Below, in pieces: positions 44,591-55,507 of a DNA stretch of 64,000 nt. Origin of the DNA: Candidula unifasciata (Eukaryota; Mollusca; Gastropoda; Stylommatophora; Geomitridae); the NCBI GenBank assembly GCA_905116865.2, contig CAJHNH020008549.1:281001-345000 (forward strand). The letters run 5' to 3'. Position numbers and translations under genes: made by a program. The stretch's first letter is position 1; every line of letters begins with the position of its first letter. The notes below the pieces were generated by a model. The model was not told the origin of the DNA and did no database searches. It saw nothing but the letters and a program-made list of their open reading frames with translations.

Positions 44591-44603
44591 AGTGAAAGCA
44601 AAG

Positions 44604-45139
44604 ACATGAAATTATTGAGTGTAAGAACTATTATACTCTATACGGCCCAAATTTCCTTACACTTACATGGTATTGACCTGTTTACATGATAACAATGACA
44701 ATACTTAAAAACTATCATTTTTTCAAGAAACACTGTCCTTAACCACACATCCTCGGTGAACAACTGTTGCTAGATGTGCCAGATAATTATTGTATTGTGC
44801 TATTCTTCTATTTATGCCGTAAATGAATGATTGAATCAAGAATTGACATCACTGCGCCAGGGACCTTTCCACACTAGCTTCGTCCCCTTCTTCAGGTAGC
44901 CAACGAAGAGTTGACATGTAAATTGTAACATTTGCAACGTCATTAAAAGTCCGCAGCTATTTCCCTTTCAATGTCGAATATCTTCCAGAACCGCTCACGC
45001 ACTCCGTTAAATTAGTCTATCAGCTCTAATGCATTAGGCATAGAGCCTTCACCACGCCAGCTTTACCATATAGTAGCTCACCACCCACAAGCACAGCAGC
45101 AGCTCATCTATCAGCTTGTTTGTTATCCTCTTATCTCTC
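44604..45139. other. No gene recognised
   Basis: Nothing recognised. Confidence 0.4.
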
Positions 45140-45240
45140 TAGCTTTCCCACCGTCAGTATGTACTTCCGTTTTCTGCTTCTGATGACATGACCAAGGATT
45201 GCTTCTTTCTGATGTGTGCAATTAGTTCATGTTGTTGCGT
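45140..45240 (-). mobile_element. Short LINE C-terminal fragment
   Basis: Minus strand reads HQKEAILGHVIRSRKRKYIL then GKLER, resembling the GHV-RR..ILTGK motif before the C terminus of APE-type LINEs. Weak. Confidence 0.4.
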
Positions 45241-45394
45241 CAGTTTCTAAGAGACATCTTCTTGACCGGTTTTTTTTTTTGTTTTTTTTTTTGTTCAATG
45301 TATTCTCGTCATTTGTCTATAAAACCACACCTCCGCCGCTTCCACATAATGTCTTTTTACTAACCGGCTAACTGTCTATAATTATCTCAAAAAC

Positions 45395-45560
45395 AGTAAA
45401 AGTCACTTTACGCGCCACAGGCAAATCAGGTATTTGAGGCTGCACTCGTATTTGCATAGACCAGTAATGTGAGTGGTGTAGTCAAAATCAAACCGACCGC
45501 TTTTACTTCCCAGATTTGATCGACCTGGGAGCCAAGGTCATGTTTGACACACACAGAAAT
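45395..45560 (-). mobile_element. SINE family A, 3' part
   Basis: Inverted: ACAGTAAAAGTCACTTTACG, TAGACCAGTAATGTGAGTGG, GACCGCTTTTACTTCCCAG, GATCGACCTGGGAGCCAAGG. Head missing or unrecognisable. Confidence 0.65.
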
Positions 45561-46034
45561 CCGCAAACGTCACGGCGCCTCCCTGTCAACGGCTGTATTC
45601 TAAGGTTAACATTTTTTTTAAAGCCAGACACTGTTACACACGTTTATCATGCACTCATGGAATGCACTAATCTACAGCATCGTCGACACCAAGAAAACGT
45701 TGGCGGTTGTGGGCGCTTAAGGGGCTTAATACTAGTTTAAGAGCATACTTATTATTAGAGTCATAACAAGAATAATATTGAAAGGCAAAGAACTATAATA
45801 ATCTGAGTAATGCTTGAAATGAAATGTATCCAACTATGCTTTTAAAGAAGATGTCTATAGATAACAAGCTGTCTATAGATAAAAGGAACTGCTTTTTACA
45901 AAATGTATGGAGACATACACATAGACATGATGAACCCTCTCACCTCCCAAAATTCAGGTTAGACCCCCAGGTTTGGGCGCCTATGCTGTTCAAATTTATG
46001 TATATCGTGCACCAGTGTATTTAACGACTTTTGG
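45561..46034. other. No gene recognised
   Basis: Nothing recognised. Confidence 0.4.
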
Positions 46035-46235
46035 CTAAAGTCATGAGCTGAGTTGATATAAGAAGCGATATCACAGCACTCGGGGCATTCCTACAAGCCC
46101 TTCGTCTCCACCATCAGTAGCAAGGGCAGAGTTCCAGTACCAGTGGTACGAGCAGCAGTCTGATGATATGTCAGTGTTGCTGTTCCTTTGATCTTTGAGT
46201 ATCGGTCATGTTCCTGCATTACTCTCACAAGACTG
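46035..46235 (-). mobile_element. LINE 3' end (RNH/CPEC family)
   Basis: Minus strand reads YHQTAARTTGTGTLPLLLM, then ETKGL-stop-ECPECCDIAS. Matches HNQT..GTGTL..LLKM..ERLWECPEC at 47411 and 21845. Only the terminal part is present. Confidence 0.65.
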
Positions 46236-47139
46236 TTATGATCCATTTGCATCTCTGAATTGTACTCGTGATACCATAAGACCTTAGTTTGCCTTATAAT
46301 CATCACTATTCTACCAAGTTGTGTAGAGTCAGACAGCCTGTTCATTCCCCAAAACACTGGCATATTGGGGAAAAGATCCAGACAATGCTTTTCATTCGTG
46401 ACCTTTGAATAGAAGCATGCCTGTCCTCTCCCTTCTCGCCAGTTTCAGGCGTGATGTGTTTACAAGTAGTTTCAGTCTAAGAACAGGACACGGCTTAACT
46501 ACCACATGCAAAATATAAAGACTGTACAGTCCCCACAGTTTGCATATCAGATGGGACCACAAACACATGAGCACATTCTGCATTCCTACCTACTCTCCTT
46601 ACAGCTGAAGAGAAACCTGACCTCAAAAGCAAAGTGTGCAGAGCAACCTACCGGTAACCACGAGGGACCTGCAACTGATATGTGAATGTATAGAGGCAAC
46701 CTATGTGACCTTAATCTGAGTATACGAAACTGAACCCAAAGAAGAATCATAGGAAATAATTGGTTTTAATGAATTTTTTTTTAACACTGTGCAGCAACAA
46801 TTGATTGAACCCCAGCGGTCTTGCATGCATGTGTAATGTAAATTCTTTCATGTCTCCCCCACACCCCCCCCCCTTTTACCCCCCCCCCCTACCCCCCCCC
46901 CTTTTCCCATATACGTAGTAGCTGGTATTTAAGCAGTATCCCATTACTGGATTGGCATAACAAAAACTAAGTGATTAACGTAGTGGAATCAGCGCTGGCC
47001 GGTCTGATTGACTGAGTAATCTGACTGTTGAATGTACAGCCGTACATACGGCAGACAGCTGTGTGAGTCAGCCCAAGTTGCTTGTGTATGTCCACAGTTT
47101 TTGAAGGCTGCATAGAATGTTGAATTAGGAAATGACATT
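46236..47139. other. No gene; C-rich run
   Basis: C-rich tract at 46861-46906. ORFs near 46091-46583 are not recognised beyond the LINE end. Confidence 0.4.
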
Positions 47140-47735
47140 ATAGCACTAGGGACACTCCCATAAGCGCTCTGTCTCCATCTTCGGCGTCTGTGACTTAGGC
47201 ATTGCGAACGAGCTTCGTAATGCCGAGGTGCCGGGTTCGATCCCAGCTGCGGGTTTTGAGCCTTGCGCTGGTTTCGACAGTGGTATCGAGAAACTGGCCG
47301 TCCAAAAAGCAATGGCAAACTATATAATGTAAATTGCCCAGAAAAACCCCTAACAGCCATAAAATGCTGGGGCTAGTTCTGCACTGTCCTGTAAAGGATA
47401 AGCAACTTAACTCCATCTTCAGTAGCACTCAAAGAGTTCCAGTTCCGATGGCACTAGTAACTGCCTGATTGTGCATCCGTCTCGACTCTCCTTTGGGGTG
47501 AGAAAGCCAGATCCCCTTGTAATTTTTGCAGCGCTATTCTCATCAGACCGTAATGATTTATTTCTGCCTCCACACAGTTCACTCGCTCCCAAAGGGCCCT
47601 CACAAAATCTAGCTTGTAAAACATCAGTTTACCACCAAGTGGTGCAGAACACGCGAGCCTATCTTCCAGCTCGTTTCCCATTACACCGGCAGGCACTAGA
47701 TAAAATATCCAAAGGACGCTGACTAACCAGGACCT
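47140..47735 (-). mobile_element. LINE 3' fragment (RNH/CPEC family), split by a SINE C
   Basis: Minus strand reads GVMGNELEDRLACSAPLGGK, then VRALWERVNCVEAEI, then RRMHNQAVTS and GTGTL (47735 down to 47411). After the SINE the end continues at 47172-47140 as ERLWECP-stop-C. Removing the SINE restores a continuous tail. Stops and frameshifts make it inactive. Confidence 0.75.
47183..47410 (+). mobile_element. SINE family C, full length, with target duplication
   Basis: tRNA-like head GTGACTTAGGCATTGCG, B box GGTTCGATCCC (all consensus positions), body GCCTTGCGCTGGTTTCGACA, GTCCAAAAAGCAATGGCAAA and end CTGTAAAGGATAAGCAACTT. Flanked by CTCCATCTTC (47173-47182, 47411-47420). Inserted in the LINE tail. 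Confidence 0.85.
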
Positions 47736-48399
47736 CAGAGATTCTTGCCACTCTGCACGGAGCATGCCTTTTGGGCTGCACAGATAATAGAGAAACCACA
47801 CACATACACACACACACACACACACACGCACATAGATATGTATATAACTGTGTCGTGTAGAGCGATGGGGCTTTTGTTACACGGTCTAAGACATTCTTCT
47901 CTTCTGAGAATGCACCAAAGACCCTAAACCAATTCAAGCCACGTCGTTCTATCTGTTGCAGTCGCAAGCAACTCACCCCATGTCATCCCTATCTTTTTAA
48001 CTTTACCCTCTAGCTCCTTTCTCATTATGTTCTTTAGTCTGCCTTCCTTTCTACGCACCGGTGGTTTCCAGTGTAAAAGTCCCTCTAATTATATTGTTCT
48101 CAGGCTTTTTTTTTTTTTTTTTCATAGTGTGTCCTATCTAATATCAACGTCTTTTCGTTACCTCTCGAGACACTAGAATTTAACATAAAATAAAGCACAC
48201 AACTGAATAAATTCAACTGAAATGCGAATAGTTTCTTCCGATACATTGTGTCTGTTCCATGGCCGCCGGAAGCTCACTGTAGTCACGTGACTTACCAGGG
48301 TAACTTCAAATTTACGGTAAATTCCGTCTACTTACCAAGGAGGGGGTTGTTGATTTTTATTGTTAAAGCTTCGGCGATTCTGTGTGGTTTACCACACTC
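47736..48399. other. No gene; one (CA)n
   Basis: (CA)n at about 47799-47828 and a T run at 48107-48122. Nothing coding. Confidence 0.45.
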
Positions 48400-48534
48400 C
48401 GAACAGAAGACTTTTGAGAATCGCATAAGCTCCGTCTCCATCTTCAGCGTCATTGACTTAGGTATTGCGAACGAGTTTCGTAATGCCGGGGTGCTGGGTT
48501 CGATCCCAGCTGCTTTGTTTTCTTGTTCTTATTT
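48400..48534 (+). mobile_element. SINE family C head with LINE-tail flank
   Basis: SINE-C head and B box (GACTTAGGTATTGCGAACGA, GGGTTCGATCCCAGCTGC) at 48453-48515, body lost. The sequence just upstream (GCATAAGCTCCGTCTCCATC) matches the LINE-tail flank of the 47183 copy, so LINE tail plus SINE were copied together or duplicated. Confidence 0.65.
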
Positions 48535-49271
48535 TTTTTTATTTGAGGTTTTTATTCTTTGTATTCTTCTACAACATCTCACAAGATCCTATCCCACCCC
48601 GACCTCACCCCCACCTCGAGGTTAATTGGGCTATATTGTTGCCTTGATTCTCTCGTGGGGTTGTCAATATTGATGACACATTCCTTTGGTCATTACTCAG
48701 CTCCCCATGGACACACATAGTAGGCTCAGCTGTTGAGCAATATTTTTTTTATTCGCTGTAACATAGATTATTGATGAACTATCTCCATTAATAGTCCCAC
48801 AAAACAAAAAATATTTACCTAGTTACTAGCGTACTAAGGACACAGCCACTACCAAGGCAGTTTAATCGTGTATTTCCCAAGGCTGCATAGACTCAGCACC
48901 GAGCCTGCAACCGCCGTGAATAGCCTTCTGTAAGACATGAAATAGGGAGTCTCAAGAGAACACGTCTAGACTCGAAATTTCTGTCTGCGACATCTGGGCA
49001 TTGTAATATCCCTAACCCTGTTTTATTGTTTGAACAGAGATGTGTGAGAAAATTATGTTTGGAATCGACTGGGTATCGGGTATTGCCAAAGAGCTGTCAA
49101 AGCAGGCAGCAATCATCCCTTGAGAATTTCGTGTAGGCTACTTATTTTGTTCATAGTATTTACATCTTTTCATTTTAAACTCCCAAAGATTAGGAAAAAG
49201 TTGAAGAAGTGAACAAATATTTGTTAAAGAAATGAGAATTTAACACTGTAATAAGTATAATTACCTTTCCT
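48535..49271. other. No gene recognised
   Basis: Nothing recognised. Confidence 0.4.
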
Positions 49272-49283
49272 GCTATAGTCATT

Positions 49284-49518
49284 GTCGGCTCTGTGGCTAA
49301 GTCGATGCGAACGCTTCGTAATGCCGGGATGCAGGGTTCGATCCCAGCAGCGGGCCATGCGCCTTGCGTTGGTTTCGACAGTGGTTTCAAGAAAGCCAAC
49401 CGTCCAGAAAACAATGGCAAACTACTGTACGTCAATATACCTAGAAAAACCACACAACAGCCAGGGCCTGTTGTGGTTGGTTCTGCAACGTCCTGTAAAG
49501 GATACGCAACTAACCTTA
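49284..49518 (+). mobile_element. SINE family C, full length, with target duplication
   Basis: Head GTCGGCTCTGTGGCTAAGTC (A box TGGCTAAGTCGA, 11/12), B box GGTTCGATCCC, body TTGCGTTGGTTTCGACAGTG and AACAATGGCAAACTACTG, end CTGTAAAGGATACGCAAC. Flanked by perfect 12-bp GCTATAGTCATT (49272-49283, 49519-49530). Overlapping ORFs of 92-108 codons are not genes. Confidence 0.88.
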
Positions 49519-49775
49519 GCTATAGTCATTACCGGTTGGCCAACGAAAAGAAAAAAAAATGGAAAATATAGTTTTATAAATCAGTCTTTTTATCTTATGG
49601 AAAAGTGAATGAAACGTTGTAATACGGTTAAACAAATAAATGTAATAAATACAGTGTTGTATAGGAGTTAATTACATCACATTGTTGGTCTTTTTTGTTT
49701 GTGCTGTGTTTTGTTTCTCGTTATTTGCTGATGTTTTTTGTTTATTGTAATCGTATTACTTGACGTTTTTCTGTT

Positions 49776-50838
49776 GCTGGCTTGCTGTCAGTTAGTTGCT
49801 GGCCTGCTGTCAGTCAGTTGCTGGCTTGCTGTCAGTTAGTTGCTGGCTTGCTGTCAGTTAGTTGCTGGCTTGCTGTCAGTCAGTTGCTGGCTTGCTGTCA
49901 GTCAGTTGCTGGCTTGCTGTCAGTCAGTTGCTGGCTTGCTGTCAGTCAGTTGCTGGCTTGCTGTCAGTCAGTTGCTGGCTTGCTGTCAGTCAGTTGCTGG
50001 CTTGCTGTCAGTCAGTTGCTGGCTTGCTGTCAGTCAGTTGCTGGCTTGCTGTCAGTCAGTTGCTGGCTTGCTGTCAGTCAGTTGCTGGCTTGCTGTCAGT
50101 TAGTTGCTGGCTTGCTGTCAGTCAGTTGCTGGCTTGCTGTCAGTCAGTTGCTGGCTTGCTGTCAGTCAGTTGCTGGCTTGCTGTCAGTTAGTTGCTGGCC
50201 TGCTGTCAGTCAGTTGCTGGCTTGCTGTCATTTTCAGTTGCTGGCTTGCTGTCAGTCAGTTGCTGGCTTGCTGTCAGTCAGTTGCTGGCTTGCTGTCAGT
50301 CAGTTGCTGGCCTGCTGTCAGTCAGTTGCTGGCTTGCTGTCAGTCAGTTGCTGGCTTGCTGTCAGTCAGTTGCTGGCTTGCTGTCAGTCAGTTGCTGGCT
50401 TGCTGTCAGTCAGTTGCTGGCTTGCTGTCAGTCAGTTGCTGGCCTGCTGTCAGTCAGTTGCTGGCTTGCTGTCAGTCAGTTGCTGGCTCTGCTGTCAGTC
50501 AGTTGCTGGCTTGCTGTCAGTCAGTTGCTGGCTTGCTGTCAGTTAGTTGCTGGCTTGCTGTCAGTCAGTTGCTGGCTTGCTGTCAGTCAGTTGCTGGTGT
50601 TGCTGTCAATTGGCTTGCTAATGGCTTGCTGTCAGTCAGTTGCTGGCTTGCTGTCAGTCAGTTGCTGGCTTGCTGTCAGTCAGTTGCTGGCTTGCTGTCA
50701 GTCAGTTGCTGGCTTGCTGTCAGTCAGTTGCTGGCTTGCTGTCAGTCAGTTGCTGGCTTGCTGTCAGTCAGTTGCTGGCTTGCTGTCAGTCAGTTGCTGG
50801 CTTGCTGTCAGTCAGTTGCTGGCTTGCTGTCAGTCAGT
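49776..50838. repeat. Minisatellite, 22-bp unit, about 48 copies
   Basis: Unit TTGCTGGCTTGCTGTC + AGTCAG, highly homogeneous, with AGTTAG and GGCCTG variants and a few indels (50232, 50488, 50598). The unit length is not a multiple of three and has no plus-strand stop, so all three frames stay open and give spurious ORFs up to 268 codons. Confidence 0.97.
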
Positions 50839-51142
50839 AGCATGTCCTTTGCAGAGCCTTTCTCCCATTCCAGAAAACGTCTCGATCACAAGCGAGATGT
50901 CCGCGTCTGATACACCCATCTAGAGGTCATCCGCCACTTCCTGCAACAATCTTCTCTTTGGCCGTCCTCTTCCTCTATTTCCAGGCATATATCTTTCCAT
51001 TATTGTTCTCTCTAAAATTTCTTGACGTTTTAAGTGACCAAAATATTTAAATTTTATGTGTTTTATCGTCTTTAATAGCCAGCTTTTTCAGTATTCGGTT
51101 CTTGAAGTATGGATGTATTTGTTCTTTTCTTTACCCATGATA

Positions 51143-52084
51143 CAAGGTCTGACAATTAAGTAAGGAGACTAATTTTGTTACGGCTAAGACAAAACTGCCA
51201 TCTATGAAGTAAAGCATGGAATCCAAAGAGGCAACCTCGTTAATCTATGATCTGGCAACTTTGCATCGCCCCCTGATAAGCAAACGACAAATAAGCCGCT
51301 ATTTTATTGACCTAAATAGATGTACATTTTTTACGAAATTAGCATAAGCAAAAAGCTAATATTAAATTATGTTTAAAACTCAGAAAAAGTAACACTGAAA
51401 CAGCTGAATTGATGCAACAAGTTTATGGGCATAATTTTTTATCTGGTGCAGAGATTTTCAGGTGGTATTCACGATTCAAAACTGGTGTAGAAATAATTAC
51501 TAATGCAACTAGACTGGATGCCCAATTTCTGTTTGTAATGATGAACTCATTGCAAAAGTCCCAGAACGGATACAAGAAGATCGTTGTTTTACGGTCAGGA
51601 TGATGACATATTAATCTGGTGTTAATAGAGAGACCCTTCGTAAAGTTTTGGTGCAAGATTTTGGCAAGACAAAAAGTTGCTTGCATGTTTGTACCGCATT
51701 CGTTTCTAATTACCAAGAACATCAACGGGTTGAGCATCCACGAGACATCATCATAACATCAATTTTCGGCCCAAAAACAAGTGTGTGTTCTCAAACATTT
51801 ACCCTATTCCCCAGATTTGTCTCCATGTGATTACTTTCTATTCCCAAAATTAAAGTTACCATTGAAAGGACGCTTCTTTAACGACATTGATGACATCCAA
51901 AGGGCCGTAACATCCACTTTAAGGGCAATAGCAACAGAACCACTACGCGGTCGTTCCAGTGTTTCTAAGATCGCTGTATAAATGCACAAAGAGCTTACTT
52001 TAAATAAAATACAGGTTATATCTTTAACTGTTGATTATTTTAATTTTTAAGGAATTATACTCATTACCTAATTGTTGGACCTTG
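51143..52084 (+). mobile_element. Mariner (Tc1/mariner) relic
   Basis: Inverted ends CAAGGTCTGACAATTAAGTA and, from the other side, CAAGGTCCAACAATTAGGTA. TA at both flanks (51141-51142, 52085-52086). Transposase pieces: KSNTETAELMQQVYGHNFLS and FRWYSRFKTG (N-terminal HTH); KTKSCLHVCTAFV region; YSPDLSPCDYFLFPKLK (third catalytic Asp) and KGRFFNDIDDIQRAV. The stretch with the first two catalytic Asp is deleted. Inactive. Confidence 0.85.
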
Positions 52085-52310
52085 TAGTTTTCTTCCAATC
52101 ATTTGGTCATATATCAGATCTGTTTCTATATTTATGTAATCAGATTCACCTCCTTTCTTTTTACATAATGTGTGATGGATTAGTATGCTTTCTTCCCCTA
52201 TTCACCTGGTATCTCATCACATTCTAATGATTGACCTTCTTCAGATTCTTTATTGCCCATGCAGTTCCATCTAGTGAGGGTTCGGGTTCTGACTCTCCTG
52301 TCATTGGTTT

Positions 52311-52470
52311 ATGAATGTCATTCATATCCTCACAGTCATTCATATCCTCACAGTCATTTATATCCTCACAGTCATTTATATCCTCACAGTCATTTATATC
52401 CTCACAGTCATTCATATTCTCACAGTCATTTATATCCTCACAGTCATTCATATTCTCACAATTATTCATA
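52311..52470 (-). repeat. 18-bp minisatellite inside LINE frame
   Basis: About eight to nine units; on minus each encodes MNDCED or INDCED. It lies between ILESWQEYCSG and the EPEP segment of the LINE frame and keeps that frame open. Confidence 0.9.
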
Positions 52471-53170
52471 TCATTCATTCCACTGCAGTATTCCTGCCAA
52501 CTTTCTAGAATTTGTCTAGATTCTGTCAAGGCTATTTCCCAGCTAGTCACAGATAGTATTTAATCGAGGTTGAACATTTCTTGTCAGTAATAACTTCATT
52601 TTTTTTAACATTAGGGGATCTCTTCAATTCCTAAGATATTGCTACAATGTGATACGAAAAATCATGTATTCAGTGGTTTTTTTTCCTTTCTTGTGTTTTT
52701 TTTTCCCCCTTATTTCTCGGGTTCGAGATTTATACTTCATCTTGTTGTTATCAGATTTTCTCTTTTCTTTTTCTTTTCCCATCGCTGTTTTATTATTTCT
52801 AATATATCTGATGTAATCTACGGCTTATGTCGCTAAGTCACGGTTTTAGTTAAATCTTTGTCTGCTGTCATCAAGATATCTCCACTTGTACTGCCAGTTC
52901 ATCAGGTGTCATTTCCTTTCGTGCTGACATCAAGGCCCTATAACGAGTCCTCACTTCTATGTTGTAGTCATCGGGTATTTTTGTCAGATCAAAACGAAGT
53001 GGCTTTGGTCTTCGGGTAAGCTTTTTGAGTTTTAATTTCAGATCTGCTTCTAATAACTGATGATCTGTTTCACAGTCTGCACTTCCTTAGATGTTTGCTG
53101 ATGTTATGCTTGATCTCCATCTTCTTTGTATTGAAATATACCCTATCTGGTAATTCCCTCCTCTTGTGTG

Positions 53171-53924
53171 TAGTTTAAAAAAAAATTGTGGATTTAATTA
53201 CTGGAGATTTGTTCTGAGACAAAACAAATCCCACTGAAGTCACGTGACAGAAGTATGTTTTTACAACAAACAAAATCCCGAACTCATTCCGCAACGCTAA
53301 AATTAGTAATCTGAATATTTTAAAAGGTGGCAGAATATATTGTAACCATTGCAAATATTTACAGGGAAAAAATATAGAAGAAGACATCGAGGGATAACGT
53401 TTTGCTGTCTTTCATCATAAGATGTGAAAATATTAACAAAGCAACTAATCCGTTGCTTACGAATATCTAGACGTTGAGAAGGAAGTTCGTCTACGTAGTT
53501 TGACAAGCCACTAGGTGATTATGGTGAACTTTCATTGTAAGCAGATAGTGAGCTGCTTCCGTGGCCAGCACAGCATTGAAATAGTACCAGAAAAAGTCAC
53601 AGGTTGTAGAGGCAACTTACTTGATGTTGACTGTATCGTCCACTGAGCGCCGATTAGTCTACAAGAGACAGAAAACATAGTTCTAACACCATATAGGCTA
53701 CCCGATATGCCAGTAAAGTAAAAAGTCATTAAGCATATTTATAGGCCCTCACATGGCACAAACTTTGTTAACTGTGAACGTTGAACGGCCTATACCAGAG
53801 CTAACACTCAGCATTGCGCCAACGGTTTCGATCGGAAGAGCGCATTGGGGAGGGGTTATGGAGGATACTACTTTATCTTAGGAAGTAAAAATGACGCCTG
53901 AAAACTCAAAGTTATGACTTACTA
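53171..53924. other. No gene recognised
   Basis: AT-rich; short ORFs without features. Confidence 0.4.
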
Positions 53925-54382
53925 AAGTGACTTTAGCTCACATGTTGATCCAGCCCTAATTGGATACCAGGTAATCTTCTTCTTCTTCTTCGCGTTCACC
54001 AGCTGTAAACTCTGGCGGAAGGTTCTGGTTGCTCGTCTACTACTGAACTGCAGTCCTGCTCCAGAACCTGAGTGTTGCGTCCAGCCCTTACAGATCTCAT
54101 TCTCTTGAATACAGACTGTTGGTTCCTTGCCTCTCCGGCAGACGCACTCCGTCTTCAAAGGAAGCTCCCCAATTAGTTGACTCTTACAACATGCTTTTGG
54201 GGAGGCAGTGGGTCTATTCTTGTTTTCCCCACAATGGGGCCTCGGAACCCACACAGGGGGATACCAGGTAATGTCTTTGGAGGTAAATACGGCTGGTTGT
54301 ATTTTTGGTCACATCACCCACCGAAGACCATTGGTCTATTACAATGTAGCTCATACAGATGTGGAAAAGGGTCCTTTATTTT
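53925..54382 (+). mobile_element. SINE family A, split by a GAA-tailed insertion
   Basis: 5' part GTGACTTTAGCTCACATGTT, GATCCAGCCCTAATTGG (to 53975); 3' part TCTTTGGAGGTAAATACGGC, CATCACCCACCGAAGACCAT, GGTCTATTACAATGTAGC (from 54259). Removing the insert and one repeat restores the SINE. tRNA head not visible. Confidence 0.75.
53976..54258 (-). mobile_element. GAA-tailed retroposon (LINE 3' end?), copy 1
   Basis: 283 bp between perfect 14-bp repeats GGATACCAGGTAAT (53962-53975, 54259-54272). On the minus strand it ends AGCTGGTGAACGCGAAGAAG then GAA repeats, a LINE-like tail. Its minus frame holds a Cys-rich stretch (ECVCRRGKEPTVCIQ) and RRATRTFRQSLQLVNA before the tail. Homologous to 55508-55704. 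Confidence 0.8.
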
Positions 54383-54450
54383 TGTTTTCTATGGCAGACC
54401 AGACATATAGAGCCTTGGTTGACAGCTGGTTTAGGAGAGACTGTGCGTTA

Positions 54451-54455
<5 letters not shown>

Positions 54456-54504
<49 letters not shown>
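54456..54504. repeat. (CA)n microsatellite
   Basis: About 24 CA units. Confidence 0.95.
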
Positions 54505-54785
54505 TTGCCTTTACACTCACATACATACTCAGTAATCAACTGTAATCAGGGTAGATTCGTGCAGAAACTTACCCATTACAACAACAGACAAGGTCACCCA
54601 TCTGGCGCTGAATCATGGACTAATCCTCTCACAGGCCGCTTGACGACAAAGCTAGAAGTGTATAATTAAGAAAACTTATTTAAGTTGTAAATAAAATTGA
54701 ACCTCGTTCAGCAATGGTTCTAGGTCCAAAGTTTAGACTAGTAGGTACTCGATGATCGATACCATTCGTATCCTTGACTTCTTCA

Positions 54786-54788
<3 letters not shown>
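54505..54788. other. No gene recognised
   Basis: Nothing recognised. Confidence 0.4.

Positions 54789-54860
<72 letters not shown>
54789..54860. repeat. (AT)n microsatellite
   Basis: About 36 AT units. Confidence 0.97.
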
Positions 54861-54884
54861 TTTTGTCTTACTGCTTAGGCCGCT

Positions 54885-55494
54885 AACGACGAAGAACAGA
54901 GTTGTATATAGTGACCTGTCTTTCACTAGTTGAGTAGCTTGTGTTAACGTATTTTGCGTTTCTGTAGCGTCTCTTTTACTTGCTTCACCAAACTCTTTCT
55001 TGGTTGGTCTCTTGTCTTGTAGTGTGCTGTTCTCATGTTCTCTAGCTGCTGACTTATTTGTTTCATTATGACTATGTGACCAAATTATTTGATTCTTTGA
55101 TGTTCTATGAAATCATTCACCAGCACTGTACCAACTATTGTTATTAGTTCTTCATTGGTTACTCTTGTCTCTTCTTGTTTTTCCGGGGGATGTTCTTATA
55201 CATCTCTTTGCAAATGTTGTCATGTTCCATTTAATGTTTTTCTCTAGGACTGTCCACTTCTGGCAATGACAGCACAAAGTTGGTACTAACAGCGCCTCTA
55301 GCAGCTGCTGTCTTGTCTGCAGGTTGATATTTTGATGCCTCGAAACTGGCGCTAATTAGTAATTAATGTTGTTGGCCTTATGTATCTGTTTACTATTTCC
55401 CTGTCTGATCCTCCATCTTCTGTGAATACACTGTTTAAATACTTGAACTCCTCACCGGTCTTTAATGTTTCTCCTTCAACAGTGATGATATTTT
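54885..55494 (-). mobile_element. LINE RT C-terminal relic
   Basis: Minus strand reads IITVEGETLKTGEEFKYL, NSVFTEDGGSDREI, later LVNDFIEHQRIK-stop-FGHIVIM and PRKSLVKQVKETLQKRK. This follows the FKYLGS..EDG...WFGH..GRPRKTW order of RTE/jockey-like LINEs. Broken by stops. The GAA-tailed insertion at 55508 sits in its upstream part. Confidence 0.65.
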
Positions 55495-55507
55495 GAACTG
55501 GTGTTCT

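Larger units (their letters stand above)
50850..53170 (-). mobile_element. APE-type LINE relic, interrupted and partly deleted
   Basis: Minus-strand order: endonuclease end at 53110-52860 (DCETDHQLLEADLKLKLKKL, the S/T-D-H motif region); linker ILESWQEYCSG at about 52510-52480; an in-frame 18-bp repeat; EPEPSLDGTAW and IKNLKK near 52280; most RT lost; C terminus FGHLKRQEILERTIMERY and GNRGRGRPKRR at 51050-50870. A mariner relic sits inside it. The EN-RT layout fits RTE/jockey-like LINEs. Confidence 0.7.

Noticed and set aside
26161..49518. True tRNA genes at the A/B box pairs
   Set aside because: No complete cloverleaf with paired acceptor stem; each is followed by a shared non-tRNA body, so they are SINE heads.
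49782..50923. Overlapping ORFs of 243-268 codons, Cys/Leu/Ser-rich
   Set aside because: A 22-bp repeat lacking stops keeps all plus frames open; the same cyclic peptide appears in each.
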